NCBI RefSeq assembly: GCF_016744175.1 | Contig: NZ_JADGEV010000022.1 | Coordinates: forward strand, 1 to 62,762 | Source: Neptunomonas sp. | GTDB taxonomy: Bacteria > Pseudomonadota > Gammaproteobacteria > Pseudomonadales > Balneatricaceae | Length of the DNA stretch: 62,762 nucleotides | Direction: 5' to 3' | Shown here: positions 9,215-17,900 of the stretch, piece after piece | Numbering within the stretch: the stretch's first letter is position 1 | Layout: every line of letters begins with the position of its first letter | Translations under genes and position numbers: made by a program | Notes under the pieces: generated by a model | Database searches by the model: none | What the model saw: the letters and a program-made list of their open reading frames with translations, nothing else | What the model was told of the DNA's origin: nothing

Positions 9215-10063
9215 ATGTATCAGACGTTAATAAGTGTTGAAGAGCTACAGCAGAATAGTTCATCCCAAGGTTGGGTGGTCGTTGATTGTCGTTTTGATTT
9301 AGCTGATCCTTCACAAGGGTATCAGCTGTTCCGTGACGGTCATATTCCACATGCTCAATTTATGGATCTTGAACAAGATTTATCTTCACCTATCGACAGT
9401 ACCTCAGGTCGACACCCTTTACCTGACGTTCAGCAATTTAAAGAGAAACTTGGCAAAGCAGGTATTACCGCTAGATCTCAGGTTATCGCCTATGACGATT
9501 GTGGTGGTGCGATGGCTTCTCGTCTTTGGTGGCTGTTGCGTTCTTTAGGTCATGAAGCGGTTGCTGTTTTAGATGGTGGCTTTCCCGTGTGGAAACAGCA
9601 GGGAGGGAGCATATCAACTAATGTGTACTTGCCTATAAAAGACGTTTATCAAGGGCTTGAAGAAGAAGGGAAGCAGCGTCCAAGAATGCCTCTTATCAGT
9701 AGTGAGGAACTGTTTCGTTCTTTGACGATTACTCAATTGGTTGATGCTAGAGCGGCCCTTCGGTTCAAAGGCAGCGTTGAGCCGATTGACCCTGTTGCAG
9801 GGCATGTTCCTGGGGCTTTGAACCGGCCCTTTTCAGAGAATATGACAGCTGCAGGTGTTTTTAAGTCTGCTGATCAATTAGCTCAAGAGTGGTCCTCGTT
9901 GGTTGACGTAGATAAAGCAGTAGTGCACATGTGTGGCTCGGGAGTAACCGCATGTCATAATATTTTGGCGATGGCACATGCAGGTATGACTAATTCAGTA
10001 TTATATGCTGGGTCTTGGAGTGAGTGGATTCGTGATAGTCGTAGGCCGGTTAGTACCTTGTAA
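9215..10063 (+). CDS. SseA-like sulfurtransferase (tandem rhodanese, 3-mercaptopyruvate type)
   Basis: About 282 residues with two rhodanese domains. The inactive N-terminal half holds RDGHIPHAQFMD and AYDDCGGAMASR. The C-terminal half has the active-site loop CGSGVTAC, with catalytic Cys240. The CGSG(V/T)TA loop is typical of 3-mercaptopyruvate sulfurtransferases, whereas classical thiosulfate rhodaneses have CRxGx[R/T]. The enzyme moves sulfane sulfur to cyanide or thiols. A TTG 15 bases upstream could also start, but the ATG at 9215 sits after a GGGGGGTG stretch and is preferred. It follows trpS at a 55-base gap and may be co-transcribed. Substrate preference is inferred from the loop only. 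Confidence 0.85.
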   Translation: MYQTLISVEELQQNSSSQGWVVVDCRFDLADPSQGYQLFRDGHIPHAQFMDLEQDLSSPIDSTSGRHPLPDVQQFKEKLGKAGITARSQVIAYDDCGGAMASRLWWLLRSLGHEAVAVLDGGFPVWKQQGGSISTNVYLPIKDVYQGLEEEGKQRPRMPLISSEELFRSLTITQLVDARAALRFKGSVEPIDPVAGHVPGALNRPFSENMTAAGVFKSADQLAQEWSSLVDVDKAVVHMCGSGVTACHNILAMAHAGMTNSVLYAGSWSEWIRDSRRPVSTL

Positions 10064-10164
10064 TACAATGATAAAAAATGACTATCATCTAAGTTGATTA
10101 TTTTCATTGGTGTAGCTGAACCCTTCATCGCTATGATCAAGGTATCTTATTAAAGGAAACCGAT

Positions 10165-11094
10165 ATGCCAGCAAATTATCAATCGGGTGTTGTTGCTGAT
10201 GCAACAAGCGATGCATTATTCATTACTCTTAATGTAAAGCAGGGCTATGAAACTCAGATTACACACGCGCTGAAGCAGTTACAAAAGATCATAGTAAAGC
10301 ACCAGCAACAGTTTTCAGGCCAGTCTTTACATGCGGTAGTTGCGATTGGCAGTGAATACTGGGACAGACAAAATTTTTCTGGAGGGAAGGCTTCTAAGCC
10401 TGCATTACTGACGCCTTTTCCGCAGTTTCATGGCGTTGCTAATATGCCGTCTACTCCCGCTGATTTATTATTACATCTACGATCGAATCGGCGTGATATT
10501 ACGTATGAGCTTGCGCGTGCATTGCTGAAGGTGTTGTCTGATGCTGTTGAAATAGATGAAGAAGTTTCTTGTTTTCGCTATTTAGAAGCTCGTGATCTTA
10601 CCGGCTTTGTTGATGGTACGGAAAATCCTCAAGGTGATCATAAAAAAGAAGTTGCTTTGGTTGGAGATGAAGATGAAGCTTTTTCTCAAGGCTCGTATAT
10701 CCATCTTCAACGTTACATACATGACTTGAGCAAGTGGGAGACCCAACCACTAAAGGATCAAGAAAATATTTACGGTCGAACTAAAAAAGATAATATTGAG
10801 TATCAATCTGAAGAGAAAGCATTAACTGCACACACTAAGCGTGCTTCTGTAAAAGATGACCAAGGTAAATCTATTGAGATATTACGTCATAGTATGCCGT
10901 ATGGGAGTTTGTCAGAAGCAGGGTTATTGTTTGCCAGCTATTGTCGAACGCCAGAGAACTTTACTTTGATGCTTAAAAGCATGGTAGAAGGTGATGATCA
11001 TGGTCACTCAGATCGCTTGTTGGACTATACAACAGCCGTCACAGGCAACGCTTTTTTTGCTCCTCCTTTGAATTGGTTCACTGCACTGCGTTGA
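10165..11094 (+). CDS. Dye-decolorizing (DyP-type) heme peroxidase, YfeX-like
   Basis: 309 residues. It contains the family motif GFVDGTENP with the distal catalytic Asp150, a probable proximal heme ligand His223 in TAHTKRAS, and a following distal arginine in the ILRHSMPYG segment. There is no Tat or Sec signal, so this is a cytosolic YfeX-like (class B) enzyme rather than a secreted EfeB. DyP enzymes use hydrogen peroxide to oxidise aromatic dyes and porphyrinogens; their role inside cells is debated. A clear AAAGGA ribosome site precedes the ATG. A stem-loop follows at 11163 and probably ends its transcript. Confidence 0.92.
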   Translation: MPANYQSGVVADATSDALFITLNVKQGYETQITHALKQLQKIIVKHQQQFSGQSLHAVVAIGSEYWDRQNFSGGKASKPALLTPFPQFHGVANMPSTPADLLLHLRSNRRDITYELARALLKVLSDAVEIDEEVSCFRYLEARDLTGFVDGTENPQGDHKKEVALVGDEDEAFSQGSYIHLQRYIHDLSKWETQPLKDQENIYGRTKKDNIEYQSEEKALTAHTKRASVKDDQGKSIEILRHSMPYGSLSEAGLLFASYCRTPENFTLMLKSMVEGDDHGHSDRLLDYTTAVTGNAFFAPPLNWFTALR

Positions 11095-11162
11095 AAATAA
11101 GCTTAGGCTCTTGTTGATATTGAAAATAGCACTTTAATTTCTCACGAAATGGCCGATAGAAT

Positions 11163-11206
11163 CATAGTTATCTTTTTCTACTAGAATAAGAGATAACTAT
11201 GTTTTT
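11163..11206 (+). terminator. Candidate intrinsic terminator: long AT-rich stem then T-run
   Basis: Perfect 11-base arms (CATAGTTATCT and AGATAACTATG) are separated by 17 bases that can themselves pair (TTTCTA with TAGAA), then TTTTT follows. It lies between the peroxidase gene and the TonB receptor gene. It could instead be an operator or 5' leader structure of the receptor. Confidence 0.55.
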
Positions 11207-11244
11207 AGTTGATAAATTTTGTATCAAGAGAGTTCGGTGCGTTT

Positions 11245-13398
11245 ATGCCAAGAATATGTAAATACAGGACGTTTATCTTGGCTGGGGCTCTGCTCTTCAG
11301 TAGTTATGTTTCTGCTTCAGATGATTTGACAATAGATGATTTAAAAGCCCTTCCTATTGACGAACTCTCCTCATTAGAGGTGGGCATCGCCTCCAAAATT
11401 CCTAGTCGTATTAATGAAACGCCAGCAGCGGTCTTTGTGTTGACAGCAGAAGACATTCGGCGCTCTGGATCAAGGAATGTTCCTGAAGCGTTGCGAATGG
11501 TGCCTGGGATTAATGTGGGAGCTGTCAGCGGGAATTCTTGGGCGGTTAATTCTCGTGGGTTTAATGAAACGTTCGCAAATAAATTCTTAGTACTATTGGA
11601 TGGGCGCAGCTTATACAACAATACGTTCGGTGGCGTTTATTGGGACATGCAAGATGTCCGAATGGACGATGTTGAGCGTATTGAAGTGATTCGGGGACCA
11701 GGCTCTGCTGTATGGGGAGCTAATGCTATGAATGGTGTAATCAATATCATTCTACGTTCATCGTATGCTACTCAAGGAGGCGAAGTCGTTACTCTTGTGG
11801 GTAACCAGCATAAAGAAATTGGTTTTCGATACGGTGGTGAGGTTAATGCCAGAAGCAGCTACCGTATTAGTTTTAAATCCCTGTTGAATGAAGAGAATTC
11901 ACCTACACCTTATTCTGGTTTTAACAGCCAAGGGGCTGTTGCTAACGATGATGCTCGACATACACGGTTGTCATTACGGACCGATACTGATTATGGTAGT
12001 GGCGAATCATTATTAGTCGATGTTGGGCTTTTTAAAGGGGAGTCGGACCAGCGGTTATTTGCATCGGAGAGGGTTCCTATGGCTCCCGATTTTAACACTG
12101 TAGTTGCACCAGCAATTAATAAATTAATTGCAAATGGCGCATCACAAGAACAAGTGTTTGCAGCGTTGGCGTTCCCTGAGTTTGGGCTGTGTACTTTTTG
12201 TATGATGGATATCAGAGATAACCAACAGTATAAAGGTGGGCATATACTGTCGCGCTGGAAACAGGTGACCGATGATCATTGGCAAACGATGCAAGCGTAT
12301 TTGGATTACACGCAGCGTGAGGACTACCAACTAGACCAGCAAGCTTTAGTGGTTGATTTAGATTATGAGCGCGGTTGGCAGAGCCGAAAAAGTAAGTTTG
12401 CTTGGGGGGTAGGGGTTCGGAGTGTTTCTGATGATCTTAAGGCTAACTTATCTCCCACATCAGTACTGTCGTTCGGGCCCGCTTCCCAGCGTAATAATAT
12501 ATTTAACGTGTTTATACAAAATGAAGTGAACTTATTATCTGACATCAAGCTACTTACGGGTGTTGGTTACGAATACTCTACTATTTCTGGTAGTCAGTGG
12601 CAGCCTACAATACGTGGTATTTGGTCAGCTAATTCTGAAATGCAGTTCTGGAGCTCAATATCGTACTCTTCAAGGGTTCCAACTCGGGTAGAGACTTCAA
12701 ATATAAGCGCTAAAAATGCTTATGAATTTACAGGAAACCCTGATCATGATTCAGAGAAGCTCACCTCGCTGGAATTAGGGTTTCGATATACACCATTGAG
12801 TGCGTTATCGTTTGATGTGACAGCATTTCGCTATTGGTATAGCGACCTGTCTACAATTAAGATTGAGCGGCCATTTAATGCTTTTATTAGTACGAGTGAT
12901 GTGGGCGTGTTAAGCATTGGTAATGAAGCAGATGCGGATACTTATGGTGCTGAATTATCCGTCAGGTGGCTCGTTAACCCTAAATGGAATATACAAGCTT
13001 CTTATAGTTGGTTGGATCAAACACTTAATCAGCTGCCCTTGTTAACTGAGTCCATGTTAAGCACTAATAAAGCGCCGATGCACCAGTTCTCTATGCACTC
13101 AAGTTGGGATATTGCTTCAAATGTAGAGCTGGACCTAGGCGTATACTATGTATCTGCTTTATTTCCTACAGGGTCAGATTTTTTAGTTTTTGGAGATTAC
13201 GGTGTTGATGAATACATAAGAACAGATGTTCGAGTTGGATGGCAGATATCTCCAGAAGTTGAGTTAAGTGTTATTGGTCAAAACTTACTAAATGAAAAAC
13301 ATCAGGAATTTAATTCTTCACCGCTGAACGTTGGCGGTTACCCAGAAAATACTGAGATTAATAGAAGTATCTCGGCTAAGTTAACGGTTAGGTTTTAA
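11245..13398 (+). CDS. TonB-dependent outer-membrane receptor of the YfiR/c-di-GMP-linked type
   Basis: About 717 residues. Signal peptide at the N-terminus with an Ala-Ser cleavage site near residue 25. A short lead with DDLKALPIDELSSLEV precedes the plug domain (about 55-165: TPAAVFVLTAEDIRRSG, LLDGRSLYN, VERIEVIRGPGSAVWGANA), followed by a 22-strand-type barrel ending in the typical C-terminal Phe. A TTG 36 bases upstream would be an alternative start, but ATG 11245 gives a normal signal peptide. The yfiR-like gene starts three bases after its stop, so they are coupled. In other proteobacteria such receptors often precede yfiR, a histidine kinase and a GGDEF/EAL protein; here cysK interrupts. 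The ligand is unknown. Confidence 0.88.
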   Translation: MPRICKYRTFILAGALLFSSYVSASDDLTIDDLKALPIDELSSLEVGIASKIPSRINETPAAVFVLTAEDIRRSGSRNVPEALRMVPGINVGAVSGNSWAVNSRGFNETFANKFLVLLDGRSLYNNTFGGVYWDMQDVRMDDVERIEVIRGPGSAVWGANAMNGVINIILRSSYATQGGEVVTLVGNQHKEIGFRYGGEVNARSSYRISFKSLLNEENSPTPYSGFNSQGAVANDDARHTRLSLRTDTDYGSGESLLVDVGLFKGESDQRLFASERVPMAPDFNTVVAPAINKLIANGASQEQVFAALAFPEFGLCTFCMMDIRDNQQYKGGHILSRWKQVTDDHWQTMQAYLDYTQREDYQLDQQALVVDLDYERGWQSRKSKFAWGVGVRSVSDDLKANLSPTSVLSFGPASQRNNIFNVFIQNEVNLLSDIKLLTGVGYEYSTISGSQWQPTIRGIWSANSEMQFWSSISYSSRVPTRVETSNISAKNAYEFTGNPDHDSEKLTSLELGFRYTPLSALSFDVTAFRYWYSDLSTIKIERPFNAFISTSDVGVLSIGNEADADTYGAELSVRWLVNPKWNIQASYSWLDQTLNQLPLLTESMLSTNKAPMHQFSMHSSWDIASNVELDLGVYYVSALFPTGSDFLVFGDYGVDEYIRTDVRVGWQISPEVELSVIGQNLLNEKHQEFNSSPLNVGGYPENTEINRSISAKLTVRF

Positions 13399-13400
13399 GT

Positions 13401-13949
13401 ATGGCAATACTTTACTTAAAAACTAAGCTGATAATGCGTCCTGTTTTTTTGGGGCTCTGGCTCATGTGTATTGCGACAACGGTCGTCGCTGCAGATGATG
13501 TGATTTATAAAATTAAATCTGTATATATTTATAACTTTCTTTCATTTATTCAATGGCCCGAACCTCAAGAGTCAATGACTGAATACCAATTGTGTATGGT
13601 GGCTGAGCACGCCTTAATCAGCAAATTACGCGCGGTGGTTCAAAATGAAACAATGAATGGGCTGCCATTATCAGTGGTAGCTTATAATGCAGAAAGTCAG
13701 GTGGCAGACTGCCATTTACTCTTTATTCAAGAGAATATGAACCTTCAAGCTGACGTACTTGAAGAGGTTCAACATTCTCAAGTGTTATTGATAGGAGATG
13801 CGCCGAACTTTGTCTCAGAAGGTTTTGGGATGGTTGGTTTTGAAACTAGGGGGCGTAAAGTGCGTGTAGCAATGAACTTAACCCGTTTGCAAGATGCTGG
13901 CTTCAAGGTAAGCTCGAAACTTTTGAGGGTTGTAAGAATTGTGCGTTAA
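13401..13949 (+). CDS. YfiR family (DUF4154) periplasmic protein
   Basis: 182 residues with an N-terminal signal sequence (hydrophobic core about 14-27, cleavage near VVAA-D). The mature part has the family pattern: KIKSVYIYNFLSFIQWPE near the start, then C-containing LCMVAEH and VADCHLLFIQ segments, and a C-terminal VRVAMNLTRLQDAGFKVSSKLLRV motif. In Pseudomonas YfiR is a periplasmic, redox-sensing inhibitor of the diguanylate cyclase YfiN. Here the likely partner is a CHASE8-type kinase two genes on rather than a YfiN. Two cysteines are visible that could form a redox disulfide. Start ATG 13401 is coupled to the receptor stop; an internal ATG at 13434 is an alternative. Confidence 0.85.
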   Translation: MAILYLKTKLIMRPVFLGLWLMCIATTVVAADDVIYKIKSVYIYNFLSFIQWPEPQESMTEYQLCMVAEHALISKLRAVVQNETMNGLPLSVVAYNAESQVADCHLLFIQENMNLQADVLEEVQHSQVLLIGDAPNFVSEGFGMVGFETRGRKVRVAMNLTRLQDAGFKVSSKLLRVVRIVR

Positions 13950-13953
13950 TAGC

Positions 13954-13974
13954 GGCCACTTAACGCAAGTGGCC
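13954..13974. terminator. GC-rich hairpin between convergent genes
   Basis: Perfect 8-base stem GGCCACTT with AAGTGGCC and a five-base loop lies between the yfiR-like gene and the end of cysK, which converge. A good T-run is missing directly after the stem on either strand, so efficiency is uncertain. Confidence 0.55.
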
Positions 13975-13991
13975 ACTAAACTAAAGCTTTT

Positions 13992-14960
13992 TTATTGTAC
14001 TTGTTCGTTTTCGCTAAACATCCCGTCGTACAGTACCGTTGATAAGTAACGTTCGCCTGAATCAGGCAAAATAACAACAATAACCTTACCTTGGTTTTCG
14101 GGTAATTCACTTAAGCGTAATGCAGCAGCTGTTGCAGCACCGCAAGAAATTCCTGCAAGAATTCCTTCTTCCTTCATTAGTCTTTGTGCCGTAGCAATAG
14201 CGTCATCGTTTGAAATTCTTTCGACTAAATCTACCAAGGTAAGGTCGAGGTTGCCGGGTATGAATCCAGCGCCTATTCCTTGGATTTTATGTGGAGCAGG
14301 TTTAATTTCGGTTTTACTGAGTGTTTGAGTAATCACCGGTGAGTCAGTGGGTTCAACAGCAACGCTGGTAATATTTTTGCCTTGAGTATTCTTAATATAA
14401 CGAGAGATACCGCTGATGGTTCCTCCTGTGCCTACTCCAGCCACTAACATATCAATCGTTCCGTCCGTATCTCTCCAGATTTCTGGGCCTGTTGTTTCTT
14501 CATGAATTTTGGGGTTAGCAGGGTTTTGGAATTGTTGCAGCATTAAAATATTATCTGGGTCTGTGTCAACAATTTCTTGGGCCTTATCTATAGCGCCCTT
14601 CATTCCTTTTTCAGCAGGCGTGAGAATGATTTCAGCCCCCAATGCCTTCATTAGCTTTCGTCTTTCTATACTCATTGATGCCGGCATGGTTAGCTTTAAG
14701 GTATAGCCACGAGAAGCGGCTACAAATGCCAGAGCAATTCCAGTATTACCACTGGTTGGTTCCACAAGAGTCATTCCTGGTTTGAGCTTTCCTGATTGTT
14801 CAGCGGCCCAAATCATGCTGGCTCCAATGCGGCACTTAATAGAGCCTGCAGGGTTACGTGACTCCACTTTTGCATAGATCGTTGCATTTGGAGCAAGCCT
14901 AGCTAGTTTAATTAGTGGAGTGTTGCCAATAGAGAGTGAGTTGTCTTCGAAAACCTGCAT
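13992..14960 (-). CDS. cysK: Cysteine synthase A (O-acetylserine sulfhydrylase)
   Basis: 322 residues, closely following the E. coli CysK pattern: [16 protein letters not shown] at the start, the PLP-binding lysine in the [14 protein letters not shown] segment (about residue 42), the substrate loop PTSGNTG (about 69-75), the phosphate loop GVGTGGT (about 177-183) and the C-terminal DSGERYLST. It makes cysteine from O-acetylserine and sulfide with PLP, in the cytosol. NPAGSIKCR rather than a CysM-type loop and the GISCGAA segment support CysK. It is on the opposite strand to, and sits inside, the receptor-yfiR-kinase signalling set, which is an unusual location. The other sulfate-assimilation genes lie more than 30 kb away. 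Confidence 0.95.
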   Translation of the reverse strand: MQVFEDNSLSIGNTPLIKLARLAPNATIYAKVESRNPAGSIKCRIGASMIWAAEQSGKLKPGMTLVEPTSGNTGIALAFVAASRGYTLKLTMPASMSIERRKLMKALGAEIILTPAEKGMKGAIDKAQEIVDTDPDNILMLQQFQNPANPKIHEETTGPEIWRDTDGTIDMLVAGVGTGGTISGISRYIKNTQGKNITSVAVEPTDSPVITQTLSKTEIKPAPHKIQGIGAGFIPGNLDLTLVDLVERISNDDAIATAQRLMKEEGILAGISCGAATAAALRLSELPENQGKVIVVILPDSGERYLSTVLYDGMFSENEQVQ

Positions 14961-15073
14961 TTCTTCACCTTATCCTAAATGAGAGACCGGATTAAAGTGT
15001 ACTGTTGATGGTTAGGTTTTTACAGATTCGTTTGTTATATGTTTATTGTTAATTATTATTAGAAGGCGTCGGC

Positions 15074-15107
15074 CGAGAATTAGCTAGCGACAAAAATGCT
15101 ATTCTCG
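15074..15107. repeat. Imperfect inverted repeat in the cysK/kinase divergent region
   Basis: CGAGAATTAGC pairs with GCTATTCTCG (one bulged base) over a 13-base loop, with outer GCGT/ACGC bases able to extend the stem. It lies between the divergent cysK and hybrid-kinase genes, so it could be an operator or a leader hairpin. No known binding motif was recognised. Confidence 0.45.
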
Positions 15108-15172
15108 AACGCTTGTTCTAATATATAACGTGATCTATAGCGTTAAAATTCTGTTTTTATGGGTGTCTATAC

Positions 15173-17884
15173 TTGAAACAATTCCTTTGGGACTTACCCG
15201 TTCGACATAAGATGACAATAATCGTCATGGTTACTGCCTCCACGGTACTAACCATTTCCTATGTCTTCTTTATCACGAATTTTTGGTTGAATAGCAGAGA
15301 GCAGCTCGTAACTTCATCGCACACATTGATGAAAGCCGTCAGTATCAATACAACTGCAGCACTTGTTTTTGATGATGAGATAACAGCAGAAGAGCTGTTA
15401 AATACCTTCAGTGCTAATAAAAATATCGAGTATGCAGTATTACGTCAGATTAATGGTGATCCATTTGCTGAATATAGAAGTACATCATCCGTTGTTGTTA
15501 CTAAAAGCACACAAAATAGATTGGCTCCAGAGCTGTCCACTAAAAGTGAAAACGGTGAATGGAGTTATGAATTCTTTGATGATTATTTGGAATTAGAACA
15601 ATTAATTAAAGAGAAAGGTCGTTTTATCGGGAGCCTCAGTATTCGAGTAAGTCTTGGTAGTTATAAAAAAATGATGAATCAATGGATGATGTTTGGTTTA
15701 TTTGTACTGGCAGCACTACTTCTTGTTGGCTATTTTATTTCTTCTCGTTTGCAAAAAGTTATTTTAAAGCCGATAGATAATCTTATTCATACGATGCGAG
15801 CAGTCGCAGAAGTTAATGATTATTCACGGCGCTTAGCGGATAACTCTACTGATGAGTTTGGTGTAATGGTCAAAGGCTTTAATACCATGATCGGGCAAAT
15901 TCAAGAGAGAGATGAGGCATTGAAGTATGCCAGAGATTTAGCGCAAGAGGCTAATCATTCAAAGTCTCGCTTTTTAGCGACAATGAGCCATGAAATAAGA
16001 ACACCTATGAATGGTGTTCTAGGGATGTCGGAATTACTTTTGAGTTCAGAATTAACCGATGAACAAAGAGTATATACTGAAACAATCCATCGTTCAGGTA
16101 GGTCTTTGTTAAGCATCATCAATGACATTCTTGATTATTCAAAAATTGAAGCTGGGCAGCTGAAACTAGAATCAATACCGTTTAATTTGTACACACAAAT
16201 TGAAGAAGTAATGCACCTGCTAGGTGAAACTGTCAGTGGTAAGAAGTTAGCCATATCTCACCAGTTTGACCCTGATTTTAGTGGACAGATGGCTGGAGAC
16301 CCTCTGCGTATAAAACAAATCCTGATGAACTTGATAGGAAATGCTCTAAAATTTACACAAGTGGGGCGTGTGAATGTGAAAGCGTCTGCACTACTTCTAC
16401 AAGATTCACCCTTTTTACGCATTGAAGTACAAGACAGTGGTCCTGGCATTTCGCCAGAAGCTAAAGAAAAGATATTCGAATCATTCTCTCAGGAAGACTC
16501 TTCGATTACTCGAAAATACGGAGGAACTGGGTTGGGGCTTGCTATTTGTCAGCAACTAATTGATTTGATGGGTGGCGAAATAGGGGTTCAAAGCGTTGAA
16601 GGAAAAGGGTCAGTGTTTTGGTTTGAGCTGCCTTTAAATAAAAGTGTAGAGGGTGGTAAAACACTACTGAAGGGCTCGAGGGTATTGGTAATTAAAGAGC
16701 GTGAGAACGTTGAAAGCAATCTTTTTCAATTACTCATAGAGTGGGGGGCTGAGCTTACCGTAGCCACTTCGGCATCTGATGCAGAAAATAAGATCCATGA
16801 TGCTGTTTCATTACAAAAAAGTTTTAATCTGATTATATTAGATCATTGTGGACATGGAAGAGAGTTGTCTAGATTTATTCATTCATTGAATTATCGATAT
16901 GGACAATTAGCAACGAAGTTTATGGTGGTGACATCAACTGCTTTACCGGTAATTCGTTTACCTGAATATGTGCATGTTATACGTGATGTTGATGGGTATA
17001 TCAGGCCTTCCAGTTTTTTGGATCAGCTTTGTAAGATTTTGGCAGTAGAAGAAAAAGTAAATATTATTCCTTCCACTGCTATTAATGAAGACGTGCAGCA
17101 GCTATCAAAGTACCAAGGCCATATCCTATTAGTTGAAGACAATATTGTTAATCAGAAGGTAGCAATAGGCCTTATTCGGCTAATGGGTTGTACCATGGAC
17201 ATTGCTCAAAATGGACTTGAGGCAATAGAAAAATGGCGTACACACTCTTATGACCTTATCTTGATGGATATTGAGATGCCTGTAATGGATGGCATCACGG
17301 CGACAACATCTATTAGAAATGAGGAAAAGCACCAAGAATTGCCCGCGACACCCATAGTGGCTGTGACGGCAAATGCAATGGATGGAGATAGGGAGCTGTA
17401 TTTAAGTCAGGGTATGGACGATTATTTGAGTAAGCCATTTAGTCGCCATAGTTTACATCAGATGTTAAACCATTGGTTAAAAGAAAGTTCTCATGACTCA
17501 TTAAAAGGAACAGAGAAGCAGGCTCTTGATCTTCCTGAACTAAGCAATATCGATACTCTACAACTAAAGAGTATGTATGATTTAGTAGATGAAAATGGGC
17601 TTCCACTCTTGAATACGTTGATTTCCATCTATACTGAAAATAGCCGTCAAATTATCGATGACTTGGCTATAGCTATAGAACAACGTAATTTAGAAGAAGG
17701 GCGTCGTTTGGCACATGCATTGAAATCTTCTAGTGGAACTGTGGGGCTGAACAAAGTACATGAATTAAGCCGAGAAATTGAACATCAGTGTAGATTTTCA
17801 CAGTTAGATAAATTGAATGAGCTTTATCGAGCATTAATTGATGCCAATACAGCAGCACTAAAAAGTCTAAAAGATTTTACATGA
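15173..17884 (+). CDS. Hybrid sensor histidine kinase: CHASE8-like, HAMP, HisKA, HATPase, pseudo-REC, REC, Hpt
   Basis: 903 residues from a TTG start; no better start gives the usual short cytosolic lead before the first helix. TM1 is about 12-36, a CHASE8-like periplasmic region about 40-165, TM2 about 170-190, HAMP about 190-243. The phospho-acceptor is His273 in MSHEIRTPMNG. The ATP-binding part has DSGPGIS and GTGLGLA. A first receiver-like domain (about 505-620) keeps an Asp in LIILDH but lacks the acidic pair, so it looks degenerate. The second receiver has Asp699 in LILMDIEMP, and an Hpt domain has His848 in AHALKSSS. It resembles phosphorelay kinases such as BarA. The REC-EAL gene follows 16 bases on and is the probable target. 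Confidence 0.92.
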   Translation: MKQFLWDLPVRHKMTIIVMVTASTVLTISYVFFITNFWLNSREQLVTSSHTLMKAVSINTTAALVFDDEITAEELLNTFSANKNIEYAVLRQINGDPFAEYRSTSSVVVTKSTQNRLAPELSTKSENGEWSYEFFDDYLELEQLIKEKGRFIGSLSIRVSLGSYKKMMNQWMMFGLFVLAALLLVGYFISSRLQKVILKPIDNLIHTMRAVAEVNDYSRRLADNSTDEFGVMVKGFNTMIGQIQERDEALKYARDLAQEANHSKSRFLATMSHEIRTPMNGVLGMSELLLSSELTDEQRVYTETIHRSGRSLLSIINDILDYSKIEAGQLKLESIPFNLYTQIEEVMHLLGETVSGKKLAISHQFDPDFSGQMAGDPLRIKQILMNLIGNALKFTQVGRVNVKASALLLQDSPFLRIEVQDSGPGISPEAKEKIFESFSQEDSSITRKYGGTGLGLAICQQLIDLMGGEIGVQSVEGKGSVFWFELPLNKSVEGGKTLLKGSRVLVIKERENVESNLFQLLIEWGAELTVATSASDAENKIHDAVSLQKSFNLIILDHCGHGRELSRFIHSLNYRYGQLATKFMVVTSTALPVIRLPEYVHVIRDVDGYIRPSSFLDQLCKILAVEEKVNIIPSTAINEDVQQLSKYQGHILLVEDNIVNQKVAIGLIRLMGCTMDIAQNGLEAIEKWRTHSYDLILMDIEMPVMDGITATTSIRNEEKHQELPATPIVAVTANAMDGDRELYLSQGMDDYLSKPFSRHSLHQMLNHWLKESSHDSLKGTEKQALDLPELSNIDTLQLKSMYDLVDENGLPLLNTLISIYTENSRQIIDDLAIAIEQRNLEEGRRLAHALKSSSGTVGLNKVHELSREIEHQCRFSQLDKLNELYRALIDANTAALKSLKDFT

Positions 17885-17900
17885 TGTCAGGGAGTGACTG

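Noticed and set aside
10068-10088. Possible Fur box (ATGATA...TATCAT) upstream of the DyP peroxidase gene
   Set aside because: The six-base arms are nine bases apart and the centre does not fit the GATAAT hexamer model, so the match is weaker than expected by chance in an AT-rich gap.
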